50,763 bases of DNA from Anaerolineae bacterium (GTDB taxonomy: Bacteria > Chloroflexota > Anaerolineae > JAFGEY01). Location of the stretch: assembly GCA_016929775.1 (NCBI GenBank), contig JAFGIE010000120.1, forward strand, positions 1 to 50,763, in the 5' to 3' direction. Below, in pieces: positions 8,368 through 17,600 of the stretch. The position numbers and the translations under genes were made by a program. Each line of letters begins with the position of its first letter. Within the stretch, counting starts at the first letter, position 1. Below the pieces are notes generated by a model, which did no database searches, was not told the origin of the DNA, and saw only the letters and a program-made list of their open reading frames with translations.

Positions 8368-8754
8368 ATGACTGAACCCAACCTTACGCCGCACGACATG
8401 ATCCCACTGACGCCCGCCGTATTCCACATCCTCCTAGCGCTGTCGGATCGGGAGCTGCATGGCTACGGGATCATGAAAGCCGTGGAGGCGCACACGGAGG
8501 GCGAGGTGGCGATGGGTCCGGGGACGCTCTATGGCTCGATCAAGCGCATGCTCGCCGCACGCCTGATCGCCGAATCCGACGAACGGCCCGATCCGGTGCT
8601 CGACGACGAGCGGCGACGCTACTACCGGATGACCGACCTCGGACGCCGGGTCCTCGTGGCAGAGCTGGACCGTCTCTCCCGGGCGCTCCAGATGGCGCGT
8701 GAGAAGCACATGTGGAACGGGCCCACCCCTGCGCCACAGTCAGGAGATGCGTGA
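8368..8754 (+). CDS. PadR family transcriptional regulator
   Basis: A 128-residue winged-helix repressor. The family motifs are present: 'ILLALSDRELHGYGIMKAV' in the first helices, 'GTLYGSIKRMLAARLI' as the recognition helix and wing, and 'RRYYRMTDLGRRVL' before the C-terminal dimerisation helix. AGGAGGAG (8351-8358) lies 9 bases before the ATG at 8368. The stop overlaps the next start (TGATG), coupling it to a small membrane protein, the usual partner of this PadR type. It likely represses its own promoter. The ligand is unknown. Confidence 0.93.
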   Translation: MTEPNLTPHDMIPLTPAVFHILLALSDRELHGYGIMKAVEAHTEGEVAMGPGTLYGSIKRMLAARLIAESDERPDPVLDDERRRYYRMTDLGRRVLVAELDRLSRALQMAREKHMWNGPTPAPQSGDA

Positions 8755-9359
8755 TGTTGGGCGCGGCGTGGCTGTCCCTTTCGGTCAAGCTCTACCGTCT
8801 CTTGCTGGTGCTCTACCCCGCGGCGCACCGGCGAGCGTACGGCGCGCCGATGGCGCAGCTCTTCCGCGACGCCTGCCGGGATACCCTGCGGGAGAAGGGG
8901 ACCCGGGGTCTGGCTGTCCTGTGGATCCGTATGCTGGGCGACGCAATCGCGAGCGCTGCGGTCGAGCGTCTGTCCGCGTGCAAGAATGGAGGGGTGGTGC
9001 TGATGACTGAGCTTTTGCAGAACAGACGACGCTATGCCGGGTGGATCGTCGCCGGTTCGCCTTTGGTGCTCGCTGCTTTGCTCTCTGCCCTGAACCCGCG
9101 TTTCATGGGCCTGATGGTTCTCCCTCACCCGGACCTACAACCGCTGGGCTGGGCGTTGACCCTTGGCGTTCTGGTTCTGACGGCGCTCGCTCTCTTTTCC
9201 CAGCACGCGGGCGCCGTGCTGGCAGTGCGTGCCCCGCAGCGGGCGGCTGCCACGCGGGCGCTGTTCGCCGGGAGCATCGTGTTCCTGACCCTGCCCGCGC
9301 TATGCCTGGTCTTCTTTGGCCCGGCGTTTCTCCAGCTGTTGGGCGCGGGCGTGCTGTGA
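8754..9359 (+). CDS. Membrane protein with permease-prefix-like N-terminus, coupled to padR
   Basis: A 201-residue protein. The first 75 residues ('LYRLLLVLYPAAHRRAYG' and 'DAIASAAVERL') resemble the soluble prefix often placed before ABC permease or small membrane domains next to PadR genes. Three hydrophobic helices follow (about 94-112, 131-149 and 168-190). CAGGAG upstream and the ATGA overlap with padR support the start at 8754. It probably forms a two-gene unit with padR. Its function is unknown; there are no permease motifs. Confidence 0.75.
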   Translation: MLGAAWLSLSVKLYRLLLVLYPAAHRRAYGAPMAQLFRDACRDTLREKGTRGLAVLWIRMLGDAIASAAVERLSACKNGGVVLMTELLQNRRRYAGWIVAGSPLVLAALLSALNPRFMGLMVLPHPDLQPLGWALTLGVLVLTALALFSQHAGAVLAVRAPQRAAATRALFAGSIVFLTLPALCLVFFGPAFLQLLGAGVL

Positions 9360-9364
9360 CCAGG

Positions 9365-9391
9365 CGCCCGCGCGCGCTGCTCCCGCGGGCG
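9365..9391 (+). terminator. GC-rich hairpin after the padR operon
   Basis: CGCCCGCG (9365-9372) pairs with CGCGGGCG (9384-9391), just after the stop at 9359. No T-run follows, so it is a weak candidate terminator. Confidence 0.3.
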
Positions 9392-9554
9392 ACATGGGCG
9401 CCGTGCGCGCACGATAGGTGTCCGCGGGGACTGTGAATGCCAGCTCGCCATGCCGTATACGACTGGCGCCCATGCTCTGCTGTCGGCGCCGGTCTGTGTT
9501 GACGGCAGCATCGAACCGCACCCCCAGCGATGGATGCCCCTCCATAAGTGGCGG

Positions 9555-9587
9555 TTGACAACGACCACGCTCATGATATAATCATGA
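9555..9587 (+). promoter_or_regulatory. Consensus promoter with palindromic operator for the YD/RHS gene
   Basis: TTGACA (9555-9560), 16-base spacer, TATAAT (9577-9582). A perfect inverted repeat, TCATGAT (9571-9577) and ATCATGA (9581-9587) with ATA between, straddles the -10. A protein bound there would block RNA polymerase, so the secreted RHS protein is probably tightly repressed. Confidence 0.8.
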
Positions 9588-9631
9588 TAGCTACATAGAT
9601 GACCGCAGGCGGCTCAGCCAGCCTACCTACC

Positions 9632-9683
9632 CGACCACGCCCACCCCACAGACAGCGCGCTGCCTGTGCGGTGGGCGTGGTCG
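9632..9683 (+). promoter_or_regulatory. Long 5'-leader hairpin of the YD/RHS gene
   Basis: A perfect 14-bp stem joins CGACCACGCCCACC (9632-9645) to its complement (9670-9683). An inner stem, CACAG (9647-9651) with CTGTG (9664-9668), extends it. It lies between the promoter and the ribosome-binding site at 9694-9700, so it would be at the 5' end of the mRNA. There is no T-run. It could stabilise the message or control translation, or be an inserted palindrome. Confidence 0.65.
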
Positions 9684-9706
9684 CGTGCGTGGCGGGGAGG
9701 ATGCAG

Positions 9707-12700
9707 ATGAGCGACCGGATCCGTCCTCTGTGCAAGGGTGCGATGGTGGTCTTGTGTCTCGTGCTGGTAGGAATGCTGGTCTCTCGGTCTGGGGTCCCCG
9801 CGCACGCTGGGCCGCAGGTGCGGGAGGCTGCGCTGCGCGCACAGGCGGTGGTCGATCACGGCGATCCGCTGATCCGTGACGAGCGCGTGGACGCCATGGA
9901 CCGGGGACGGTATCCCTACCAAGACCTGGTCTGCGGCGCGGGATGTGGCGCCGGGCTGGTGAACGTCGTATTCGGCAACCTGGTCTACACGCGGCGTGAC
10001 CTCTCGATCCCGGGACGTGGGCTGCCCCTGGAGGTCTCGTTCACCTACAACAGCGGCAGCACCACCCAGGGCCGATATGGGCGCGGTTGGCAGATGAACT
10101 ATGGCCTGCGCTACGTCACCAACAGCGCCAACGATAACGTGATCGTCGCGCGCGAGGATGACCGCACCGACATCTATGTCAGGCAAGTTGGCGGCAGCTT
10201 GCGCGCGACCTATGGCGTGCGCGATACGCTGGTCGAGTACGCGCCGGATCGCTACCGGCTCACCGACCGGGCAGGCGTGGAGTACTGGTTCGAGTCGCCC
10301 GACCACCACTATGTGACGCGCATCGTCGACCGGAACGGGAACGCGCTGACTCTTGCCTACGGGGCGCAGCGCGAGCTGACCGCTGTGACCGACGGCGCCG
10401 GGCGGCAGCTCCTGTTCAGCTACACCGGCGACCTACTGACCCAGATCACCGATCCCGCAGGGCGAACGGTGCGCTATGCGTACGATGCCAACGGCGACAT
10501 GGTCGAGGTCACCGATCCGCTGGGGCACACCACGCGCTACACCTACTCCCCCGACTGTCACGACCTGCTGAGCGTCACCGATGCCCGGGGCCACACCTGG
10601 ACGGTCACCTACAACGCCGATTTCCAGGTCCAGCAGATCGACGCCTGCTGCGGAGGCGTGAGCTTTGCCTACGACCGGGGCGCTCGGCAGACCACGGTGA
10701 CGGACGCGAACGGCGACGCGACACGCTACACCTATGATCACAAGCAGCGCGTGATCGCCCGCCAGGATGCCCTGGGGCATGTCCAGACCCGCACCTGGGA
10801 CGACAGCTATGCCCTGATCGGCGGGACTGACGCAAATGGCCATACGACCTCCTACACGTATGATGGACGCGGCAACCTGCTCACCCGGACCGATGCGCTG
10901 GGATACACGATCAGCAAGGTGTGGCACCCGCAGTGGAACGTGATCGCGCAGCTGACCGACGCGAACGGGAACGTCGCCCTGTATGACTATGACGCGCACG
11001 GGAACCTCGTCCAACATGTCGACCCGATGGGGCACGCCATCGACTATACGTATGACCCGCACGGGCAGATGGTGAGCCGGACAGACGCGTTCGGCGTCAC
11101 CCAGTTTGGGTACGACGCGTACGGCAACGGGACCGTGATCACCGATGCCCTGGGCCATGTGAGCACCTATGCGTACGACCCGGTCGGCAACCGGATCGGC
11201 GAGACCGACGCGAACGGGCACATCACCACGTACGCGTACGATCTCCTGGGTCGCTTGGTGGCGGTTACGAACGCCCTGGGCAACGTCAGTACCTACAGCT
11301 ATGACCCGGTCGGCAATCGGATCGGCGAGACCGACGCGAACGGGAACGTGACGGCGTATTCCTACGATGCCCTGAACCGCCCGGTTGCGATGACCGACAC
11401 CCTGGGCTACGTGAGCACCTACAGCTATGACCCGGTCGGCAATCAGGTCGGCGAAACCGATGCGCTGGGCCACGTGACCACCTACAGCTATGACCCGGTG
11501 GGCAACCGGATCGGCGAGACCGATGCCCTGGGCTACGTGCGCACCTACAGCTATGACCCGGTCGGCAACCGGATCGGCGAGACGGACGCGAACGGGCGCG
11601 TGACGACCTACTCGTACGACCCACTGAACCGCCTGGTACAGATCGCCGACGCGCTGGGCGGCGTGACGACGTACAGCTATGACCCGGTCGGCAACCGGAT
11701 CGGCGAGACGGACGCGAATGGGCACGTGACCACGTATTCCTACGACCCGCTGAACCGCCTGGTGGCGATCGCCGACGCGCTGGGCGCCACGACGACCTAC
11801 AGCTATGACCCACTGGGCAACCGGGTCGGCGAGACCGACCCGACCGGGGGTGTGATGACCTATGTGTACGACCCGGTCGGCAACCAGGTTGGCGAGATCG
11901 ACGCGCTGGGGCACGTGAGCACCTACTCGTACGATCCGGGCGGCAACCGGATCGGCGAGACCGACGCCGCCGGGAACGTGACGACCTACTCGTACGATCC
12001 GCTCAACCGCCTGGTGATGATCAGCGATGCCCTGGCGCACACAGTTACCTACACTTATGACCCAGTGGGCAATCTGCTGAGCCGGATCGACTCGCTCGGG
12101 CGCGTGTGGCAGTTCAAGTATGACGCGCGGAACAGGTGCATCAAGGGCACGTCCCCCATGGGGCACGAGACGGTGTACGCCTATGACGCCGTGGGCAATC
12201 GCGTTGCGCGGCTCGATCCGAATGGGCTGCACACCGCCTACAGCTATGACGCCGTGGGCCGCATGGTCAGCGCCGCGTCTCTCGACGGCACGTCGGCGGG
12301 CTATGTGTACGACGGGGTCGGGAACCTGCTCTCGATGGCCCACACGGGCGGGCTGAACGAGGTCACGACGCGGACGTACGACGCCCTCGACCGGCTCGTC
12401 TCAGAGACGATCGACTATGGTCCCTTTACCAAGACGGTCTCGTACGCCTACGACCTTGCCGGCAACCTGCTGACGCTGACCGACCCGGATGGGCGGACGA
12501 TCGCGTATGCCTACGATGCGGCGAACCGCCCGGTCACGGTGACCGACAGCGCGGGTGGGGTGACCGCTCTCGCCTATGACCTGGCAGGACGGCAGACCGA
12601 GATCCGCTATCCGCACGGCATGCGGGCGGCGTACGGCTATGATGCGGCGGGGCAGTTGGAGAGCATCGTCACCTACGATGCGACGGATGCCCCTGTCTGG

Positions 12701-14053
12701 GAGGTTGCGTATGCGTACGATCCCAACGGGCGGGTGATCGCGGTCACGCGGGAGACGGGGATCGCCGAGGCGGTCTATACGTACAACGCCGTGGGTTGGC
12801 TGACCCGGGCACAGTACGCCACTGGACAGGACCTGTACTACAGCTACGATCCAGCCGGGAACCGCACGGCGCAGGTGGACGGGGGATCGGTGATCTCGTA
12901 CACCTACAATGCCGAAGACCGTGTACTCGACCAGGTCGGCGCAGGCTGGGCGATCGCGTATACGTATGACGCCAATGCCAACGTGGTCCAGACTGCCAGC
13001 GGGTGGGGTGTGGTCGACCATGCGTACGACGCCGAGAACCGCCTGGTCGCGACAAGCTACCCGCCGCCCTACGGGGCGATCGCCACCTACTACTCGCCGG
13101 AGGGCCAACGGCTGGCGCGCGACGAGCGCGGGCAGTGGACGTACTACTATCCCACGCGTTTGGGCGTCGTGGTCGAGATGGATGCGTCAGGCAACACGGT
13201 CACCCACCTCAACCCCGAGATCAGCCTTTCCCACGGGGCGCCGCCGGGCCCAGTGGGCGCCGCGAACGGGGATGGCACGACGTACGTGCACTGGGATGGG
13301 CGCGACAGTACGACGCAGTTCACGGACAGCGGCGGCGCACAGGCAGCGTCTTTTGGGTTTGGCTACTTTGGCGAGATGCTCGCGCGCCCAGCCGACCCGA
13401 CTGTGATCGATGCGGTCGATCCCGCCCTGTACGCGGGGGACCGCAAGGTGGATTGGGACCCGATGCTGGGCGCCGAGCTGATCGGCGGCGACTATGCGCC
13501 CGACATCGCGCAGCACTATGGCGGGACGATCTTTGACCCGGATGCCCTGATGGGGCCTGCGTACGGGCACGCCTACGGCTGGGTCGACGGCGATCTGGGG
13601 GGCGGCGCGGAGGATCGGGGCGGCGAGATTGGCGACAAGGAGAAGGCGCCGCCCGAGCGCCTCGTACACCCCGCCGAGCACTGCCGGAACCAGTTCGGCA
13701 CCGTGACGCGGGTGGCAACCCGGTGCAAGCCGACCGCAGCAGAGTGTACGGAGGGCCTCGCCCGAGAGATCATCCCGCAGAGCGACCTCGAGCGGATCTA
13801 CCAGGCCAAGTGCGAGGGGCGGCTGTGCCCGGAGGACGAACAGGGATGCCGGCTCGTTTGCAAGGTCGAGATCGACGACCTGTCCTACGAGGCTGCGACC
13901 GGCGAGCCAGAGTGGTGCAAGCGGTGGAAACTCACCCCCAAGCAGATCCGGGAGTGCATTGATTGGGCGATCGCAGAAGGGGTGTGTGAGGACATGGGGT
14001 GGGTCCTGTGCCGCCTGTATGCCCGGTTCAGCTGGCGCTGCGAGTGCAAGTAG
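9707..14053 (+). CDS. Secreted YD-repeat (RHS) protein with Cys-rich C-terminal domain
   Basis: A 1,448-residue protein. The signal peptide covers about residues 1-34 (cleavage after AHA). A DUF6531-like entry segment follows ('VNVVFGNLVYTRRDLSIPGR'), then roughly 40 YD repeats of about 21 residues (YSYDPVGNRIGETDANG type) that should build a beta-shell, then 'YYSPEGQRLARDERGQWTYYY' near the shell end. The last 130 residues contain 13 Cys and no motif I know. RHS proteins typically encapsulate a variable C-terminal toxin; here the Cys-rich tail occupies that place, but the standard RHS core boundary motif is not clear. I chose the start at 9707 because GGGGAGG (9694-9700) is 6 bases upstream; ATG 9701 abuts it. 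The next gene is a small exported protein. Confidence 0.9.
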   Translation: MSDRIRPLCKGAMVVLCLVLVGMLVSRSGVPAHAGPQVREAALRAQAVVDHGDPLIRDERVDAMDRGRYPYQDLVCGAGCGAGLVNVVFGNLVYTRRDLSIPGRGLPLEVSFTYNSGSTTQGRYGRGWQMNYGLRYVTNSANDNVIVAREDDRTDIYVRQVGGSLRATYGVRDTLVEYAPDRYRLTDRAGVEYWFESPDHHYVTRIVDRNGNALTLAYGAQRELTAVTDGAGRQLLFSYTGDLLTQITDPAGRTVRYAYDANGDMVEVTDPLGHTTRYTYSPDCHDLLSVTDARGHTWTVTYNADFQVQQIDACCGGVSFAYDRGARQTTVTDANGDATRYTYDHKQRVIARQDALGHVQTRTWDDSYALIGGTDANGHTTSYTYDGRGNLLTRTDALGYTISKVWHPQWNVIAQLTDANGNVALYDYDAHGNLVQHVDPMGHAIDYTYDPHGQMVSRTDAFGVTQFGYDAYGNGTVITDALGHVSTYAYDPVGNRIGETDANGHITTYAYDLLGRLVAVTNALGNVSTYSYDPVGNRIGETDANGNVTAYSYDALNRPVAMTDTLGYVSTYSYDPVGNQVGETDALGHVTTYSYDPVGNRIGETDALGYVRTYSYDPVGNRIGETDANGRVTTYSYDPLNRLVQIADALGGVTTYSYDPVGNRIGETDANGHVTTYSYDPLNRLVAIADALGATTTYSYDPLGNRVGETDPTGGVMTYVYDPVGNQVGEIDALGHVSTYSYDPGGNRIGETDAAGNVTTYSYDPLNRLVMISDALAHTVTYTYDPVGNLLSRIDSLGRVWQFKYDARNRCIKGTSPMGHETVYAYDAVGNRVARLDPNGLHTAYSYDAVGRMVSAASLDGTSAGYVYDGVGNLLSMAHTGGLNEVTTRTYDALDRLVSETIDYGPFTKTVSYAYDLAGNLLTLTDPDGRTIAYAYDAANRPVTVTDSAGGVTALAYDLAGRQTEIRYPHGMRAAYGYDAAGQLESIVTYDATDAPVWEVAYAYDPNGRVIAVTRETGIAEAVYTYNAVGWLTRAQYATGQDLYYSYDPAGNRTAQVDGGSVISYTYNAEDRVLDQVGAGWAIAYTYDANANVVQTASGWGVVDHAYDAENRLVATSYPPPYGAIATYYSPEGQRLARDERGQWTYYYPTRLGVVVEMDASGNTVTHLNPEISLSHGAPPGPVGAANGDGTTYVHWDGRDSTTQFTDSGGAQAASFGFGYFGEMLARPADPTVIDAVDPALYAGDRKVDWDPMLGAELIGGDYAPDIAQHYGGTIFDPDALMGPAYGHAYGWVDGDLGGGAEDRGGEIGDKEKAPPERLVHPAEHCRNQFGTVTRVATRCKPTAAECTEGLAREIIPQSDLERIYQAKCEGRLCPEDEQGCRLVCKVEIDDLSYEAATGEPEWCKRWKLTPKQIRECIDWAIAEGVCEDMGWVLCRLYARFSWRCECK
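11177..12015 (+). repeat. Homogenised tandem YD repeats within the RHS gene
   Basis: About 840 bases are built from near-identical 63-base units (21 residues), mostly paired into 126-base units alternating a 'GNRIGETDANG' half and an 'NRLVAIADALG' half. Outside this stretch the YD repeats are much more divergent. The high DNA identity points to recent unequal recombination or gene conversion. Confidence 0.85.
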
Positions 14054-14149
14054 GCGCCGCTGTGCAGCGGGGCGTCCTGCAGTGGTGTGCGGGCGTGTCC
14101 GGGTCTCGAGCCGTGGACGTCCAGGGGTAGGTAGAAAGGGCGGGAGACG

Positions 14150-14401
14150 ATGAGAATGCAGAGGTCACTGCGGAACTTGGCCCTGGCGATGACCGTGCTC
14201 ACCCTCGGGGCAGCGGTATGGATCGCGCCGTCGCCCCGCCTGGGCGGAGAGATGGCCCCACAAGGGGCGCTCGCCGGCGCGATGCCGCCTGTGGGCGAGG
14301 GCGCCGTGGTCCCCGCTGTCATCTGCCATACGATCGATACCTCCAGGCCCGAGTGGCTGGGCGGGGCGGCGTACCTGCCGATCGTGATCCGGGAAGAGTA
14401 G
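14150..14401 (+). CDS. Small exported protein with YLPIVIR C-terminus
   Basis: An 83-residue protein with an N-terminal signal sequence (hydrophobic 'LALAMTVLTLGAAVWIA') and the C-terminal tail AYLPIVIREE. A GGGAG lies just before the ATG at 14150; the ATG at 14156 is an alternative. It lies 96 bases after the RHS gene on the same strand, where an immunity gene would sit for a toxin, but its signal peptide and tail suggest a secreted companion instead. The tail matches those of the proteins ending at 30623 and 31873. Function unknown. Confidence 0.65.
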   Translation: MRMQRSLRNLALAMTVLTLGAAVWIAPSPRLGGEMAPQGALAGAMPPVGEGAVVPAVICHTIDTSRPEWLGGAAYLPIVIREE

Positions 14402-14543
14402 CTTGTCGCGGCGTGCGGGTCGCCCGGCGCCCAGGCGCAGGGGGCGTGCGGGGCCTGTCCTCGGGATCGCACCCTTGTCACATCCTGGAAGTGGCGCCGG
14501 ATGGCTGCCTGCTCTCGCCGCGACGGCGTGACGCGTCCCGTTC

Positions 14544-14572
14544 TTGCCGGGAACAGGGGCGCGCGCTATCAT
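14544..14572 (+). promoter_or_regulatory. Possible promoter of the cyclase-STAND-LuxR gene
   Basis: TTGCCG (14544-14549), 17-base spacer, TATCAT (14567-14572), about 95 bases before the start at 14668. Matches to consensus are moderate. Confidence 0.5.
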
Positions 14573-14667
14573 GTTGGTCAAGGCTCTGCGTGATACGCAG
14601 CGCGCTACGCTCCGAGGTTCGAGCGCTGGACCAGGGCGCGGATCGGTCGCGATCCGCCTGAGAACAC

Positions 14668-17600
14668 ATGCGCGATCAGAAGCAGGTCAGGAGGTCTGAC
14701 ATCACAGCGGCATCGACCGACCACCAGCCCACGCCTGACGCCTCGTCTCGGCTCTCCTCGCCCACGCTCCCTACGGGCACCGTCACCTTTCTCTTTACCG
14801 ATATCGAAGGCAGCACGCTGCTGTGGGAGCGCCATCCCGCGGCGATGCAACGCGCCTTTGCGCGCCAGGAGGCGATCGTGCGGGAAGCGATGGGCGCCCA
14901 CGACGGGTACGTCTACAAGATGATCGGCGATGCCTTCCAGGTCGCCTTTGCCACCGCCTCAGACGCATTGTGTGCGGCGGTGGCTGCGCAGCGTGCGCTG
15001 CACGCGGAGCCGTGGGGGCCGATCGGCGCCCTCCGGGTGCGCATGGCGCTGCACACCGGCGTGACCGAAGAGCGCGGCGACGACTATGTGGGCCCCGACC
15101 TCAACCGCATCGGTCGCCTGCTCAGTGCAGGACATGGGGGACAGATCCTGCTCAGCCAGGCGACCGCCGACCTGGTGCGCGACCATCTTCCGGAAGGCGT
15201 CGTCCTACGCGACTTGGGCGAGCACGTCCTGCGGGGCCTGGTCCGTCCGGAGCGCATCTATCAGGCAGTTGCCCCCGGGCTGCCAGCGGACTATCCCCCG
15301 CTGAGAACGGGCGATGTCCCCCTGCTCAACCTACCCCTGCCATCCACGCCTTTCGTGGGGCGTGAGGCGGAACTGGACCGGATCGCGGAGCTGCTGCGGG
15401 ACCCGGCGTGCCGCCTGATCTCGCTCGTCGGGCTGGGCGGCAGCGGCAAGACCCGCCTCGCCATCCAGGGAGCCGCGCAGCAGGCAGATGCGGGCGATCC
15501 GGTCACGGGCCCGCGCGTTTGCTTCGTGGGCCTGGCACCGGTGCTGACCTTGGAGGGGATGGTCGCCGCCATCGCCGACGCGCTGCGCATGTCTTTCTAT
15601 GTCCGCCCCGGGTCTGCGCTCTCGGTGCAGGAGGCCCAGGACCAGCTGCTGAGCTATCTGGCGGACAAGGAGGCGCTGCTGGTGCTGGACAACGCCGAGC
15701 ACCTGCTCGCCGATCCCCTGGTCGCAGGGCCGTGCGTCGATCTGATCGCCGCCCTCTTGGCTGTGCCAGACGTCAAGTTGATCGTGACCTCGCGCGAGCG
15801 GCTCAACCTGCCCGGCGAGTGGGTGATCGAGGTGGGGGGACTGTCCTTCCCGGCGGGCGATGGGGAGAAGGAGATCGCACAGTACGCGGCGGTGCAGCTG
15901 TTCGTTGGATGCGCTACGCGCACGGGCCCCTTTGCCGCGGAGGCAGCCGACTGGCCCGCCATCGCCCGGATCTGCCAGCTGCTGGCGGGTATGCCACTGG
16001 GCATCGAAATGGCTGCCGCCTGGACCAAGGTCCTCTCCTGTCACGAGATCGTCGAGGAGCTGGAGCGCGACCTGTTGGCCTTGATCGCCACCTGGCGCGG
16101 CGTGCCGGAGCGGCACCGCACCTTGCGCGCCGTGTTCGATCACTCGTGGCGCTTGCTTGCGGATCAGGAACGCCAGGCATACGCCCAACTCGCGGTCTTT
16201 CAGGGCGCCTTCCGCCGCGAGGCTGCCGCAGAGGTCGCCGGGGCGTCGCTCCCGCTGCTGGGTGCGCTGGTGGACAAGTCGCTGTTGCGCCGCTCTGCCG
16301 GGGGGCGGTTCGAGATGCAACCGGTGCTGCGGCAGTGCGCGTCCGAAAAGCTGGCAGCCGATCCCGCGCTGTCCGCCGAGGCACGATCGCGGCACGCCCG
16401 TGCCTACAGCGCATGGCTGAGGAGGATGAACGAGCAGCTCAAGGGCAGCGCGCAGCTGCAAGCCCTGGCAGAACTGCGCGCCGAGACGCGCAACCTGCAC
16501 GATGCCTGGCGCTGGGCGATCGAGCAGCGAGACCTCGAGCGCCTGTACGGGATGCTGCCCGCCCTGATCCTGTTCCATGAAATGAGGGGCCGACCTGCCG
16601 GTGTGCGCGCGGTGGTCGAGCTCTTGCTCGACACGCTGCACAGCCTGGACTACACGCCCGGCAACGACCCCCTGCCAGCAGCCGTCCGCAGAGCGGATCC
16701 ATCCTACAAGGTCCTGCTGGCCCTTGTGTTGGCTGCGCTGCGCCATTTCGGCCAGGTCTTCGGCGAGCAAGAGACCACGAGACTCTACCAGCGCGAAAGC
16801 ATCGACATCGCACAACTGGTGCCCGATGACGCGCCGGCGGATGATCTCGCCGGGAAAGCCTTCGCACTGCTGCTGAACTGCGAGGGCGCCGGCATCATGA
16901 CGCCGGAGCAGTGTGTGGCGCTGTGCCATCAATGTATCGCGATCTTGGAGCGTGTAGGCGATACGTGGGGTGTGGCGCTTGGGCAGCTGATCCTGGCGGA
17001 CGAGGTTACCTTTGGGTCGGCGATCGATCCCGAGGGCGGGCGCAGCCTGTACCAGTCCGCCTTGCAGGGCTTTGACCGGTTGGGCAACGCGTGGGGCTGC
17101 GCCCTGTGCCTGACCGGGCTGGCGCACCTATGGCGCCAGAAGGGGCGCTTGGAAGAGGCGTACCGCACGGGAAGCCAGAGCCTGGATACCTATGCGCAGA
17201 TGGGCGATGCATGGCGTGTTGGCTTTATTCACCACATGCTGGGCGAGGTTGCCGAGGAGCTGGGCAGGCTCGATGACGCGCGGCGGCACTATGAGGGCAC
17301 TCTGGCGCACTCGGCGCAGGCGAGGGATGTGTTTCTGCTCGACCACTGCCGCGAGCACCTGCAGCGCCTCGACGAGCGTGCTCGTGCCGCCGCCGCCCGC
17401 GCTGCAGGCGATCAGCGCGCGCCGGCATCTCTTCCGCCCGGTCCCCCGTCTCCTGAGCCAGCTCACTCCCGGGAGCACGCGGATGGGCTTGTCGAGCCCT
17501 TGAGCGCGCGCGAGCTGGAGGTGCTTGCCCTTCTCGCGGAGGGGTTGACCAACCGCGAGATCGCGCAGCGGCTTTGCCTTTCGCCGAACACGGTGCGCGT

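Noticed and set aside
11177..12015. Regular repeats as a CRISPR or satellite array
   Set aside because: They encode in-frame YD repeats of an RHS protein.
10433..12343. A 636-codon open frame on the minus strand inside the RHS gene
   Set aside because: It is the antisense of a GC-rich, highly repetitive region; its translation is periodic only because the YD repeats are, and it has no ribosome-binding site or family motif.
14150..14401. The 83-residue protein as a proven RHS immunity protein
   Set aside because: It has a signal peptide and the exported-protein tail; position alone is not enough.
15331..17127. A 598-codon minus-strand open frame within the cyclase-STAND-LuxR gene
   Set aside because: The plus-strand gene carries unmistakable domains throughout; the opposite frame is a composition artefact.
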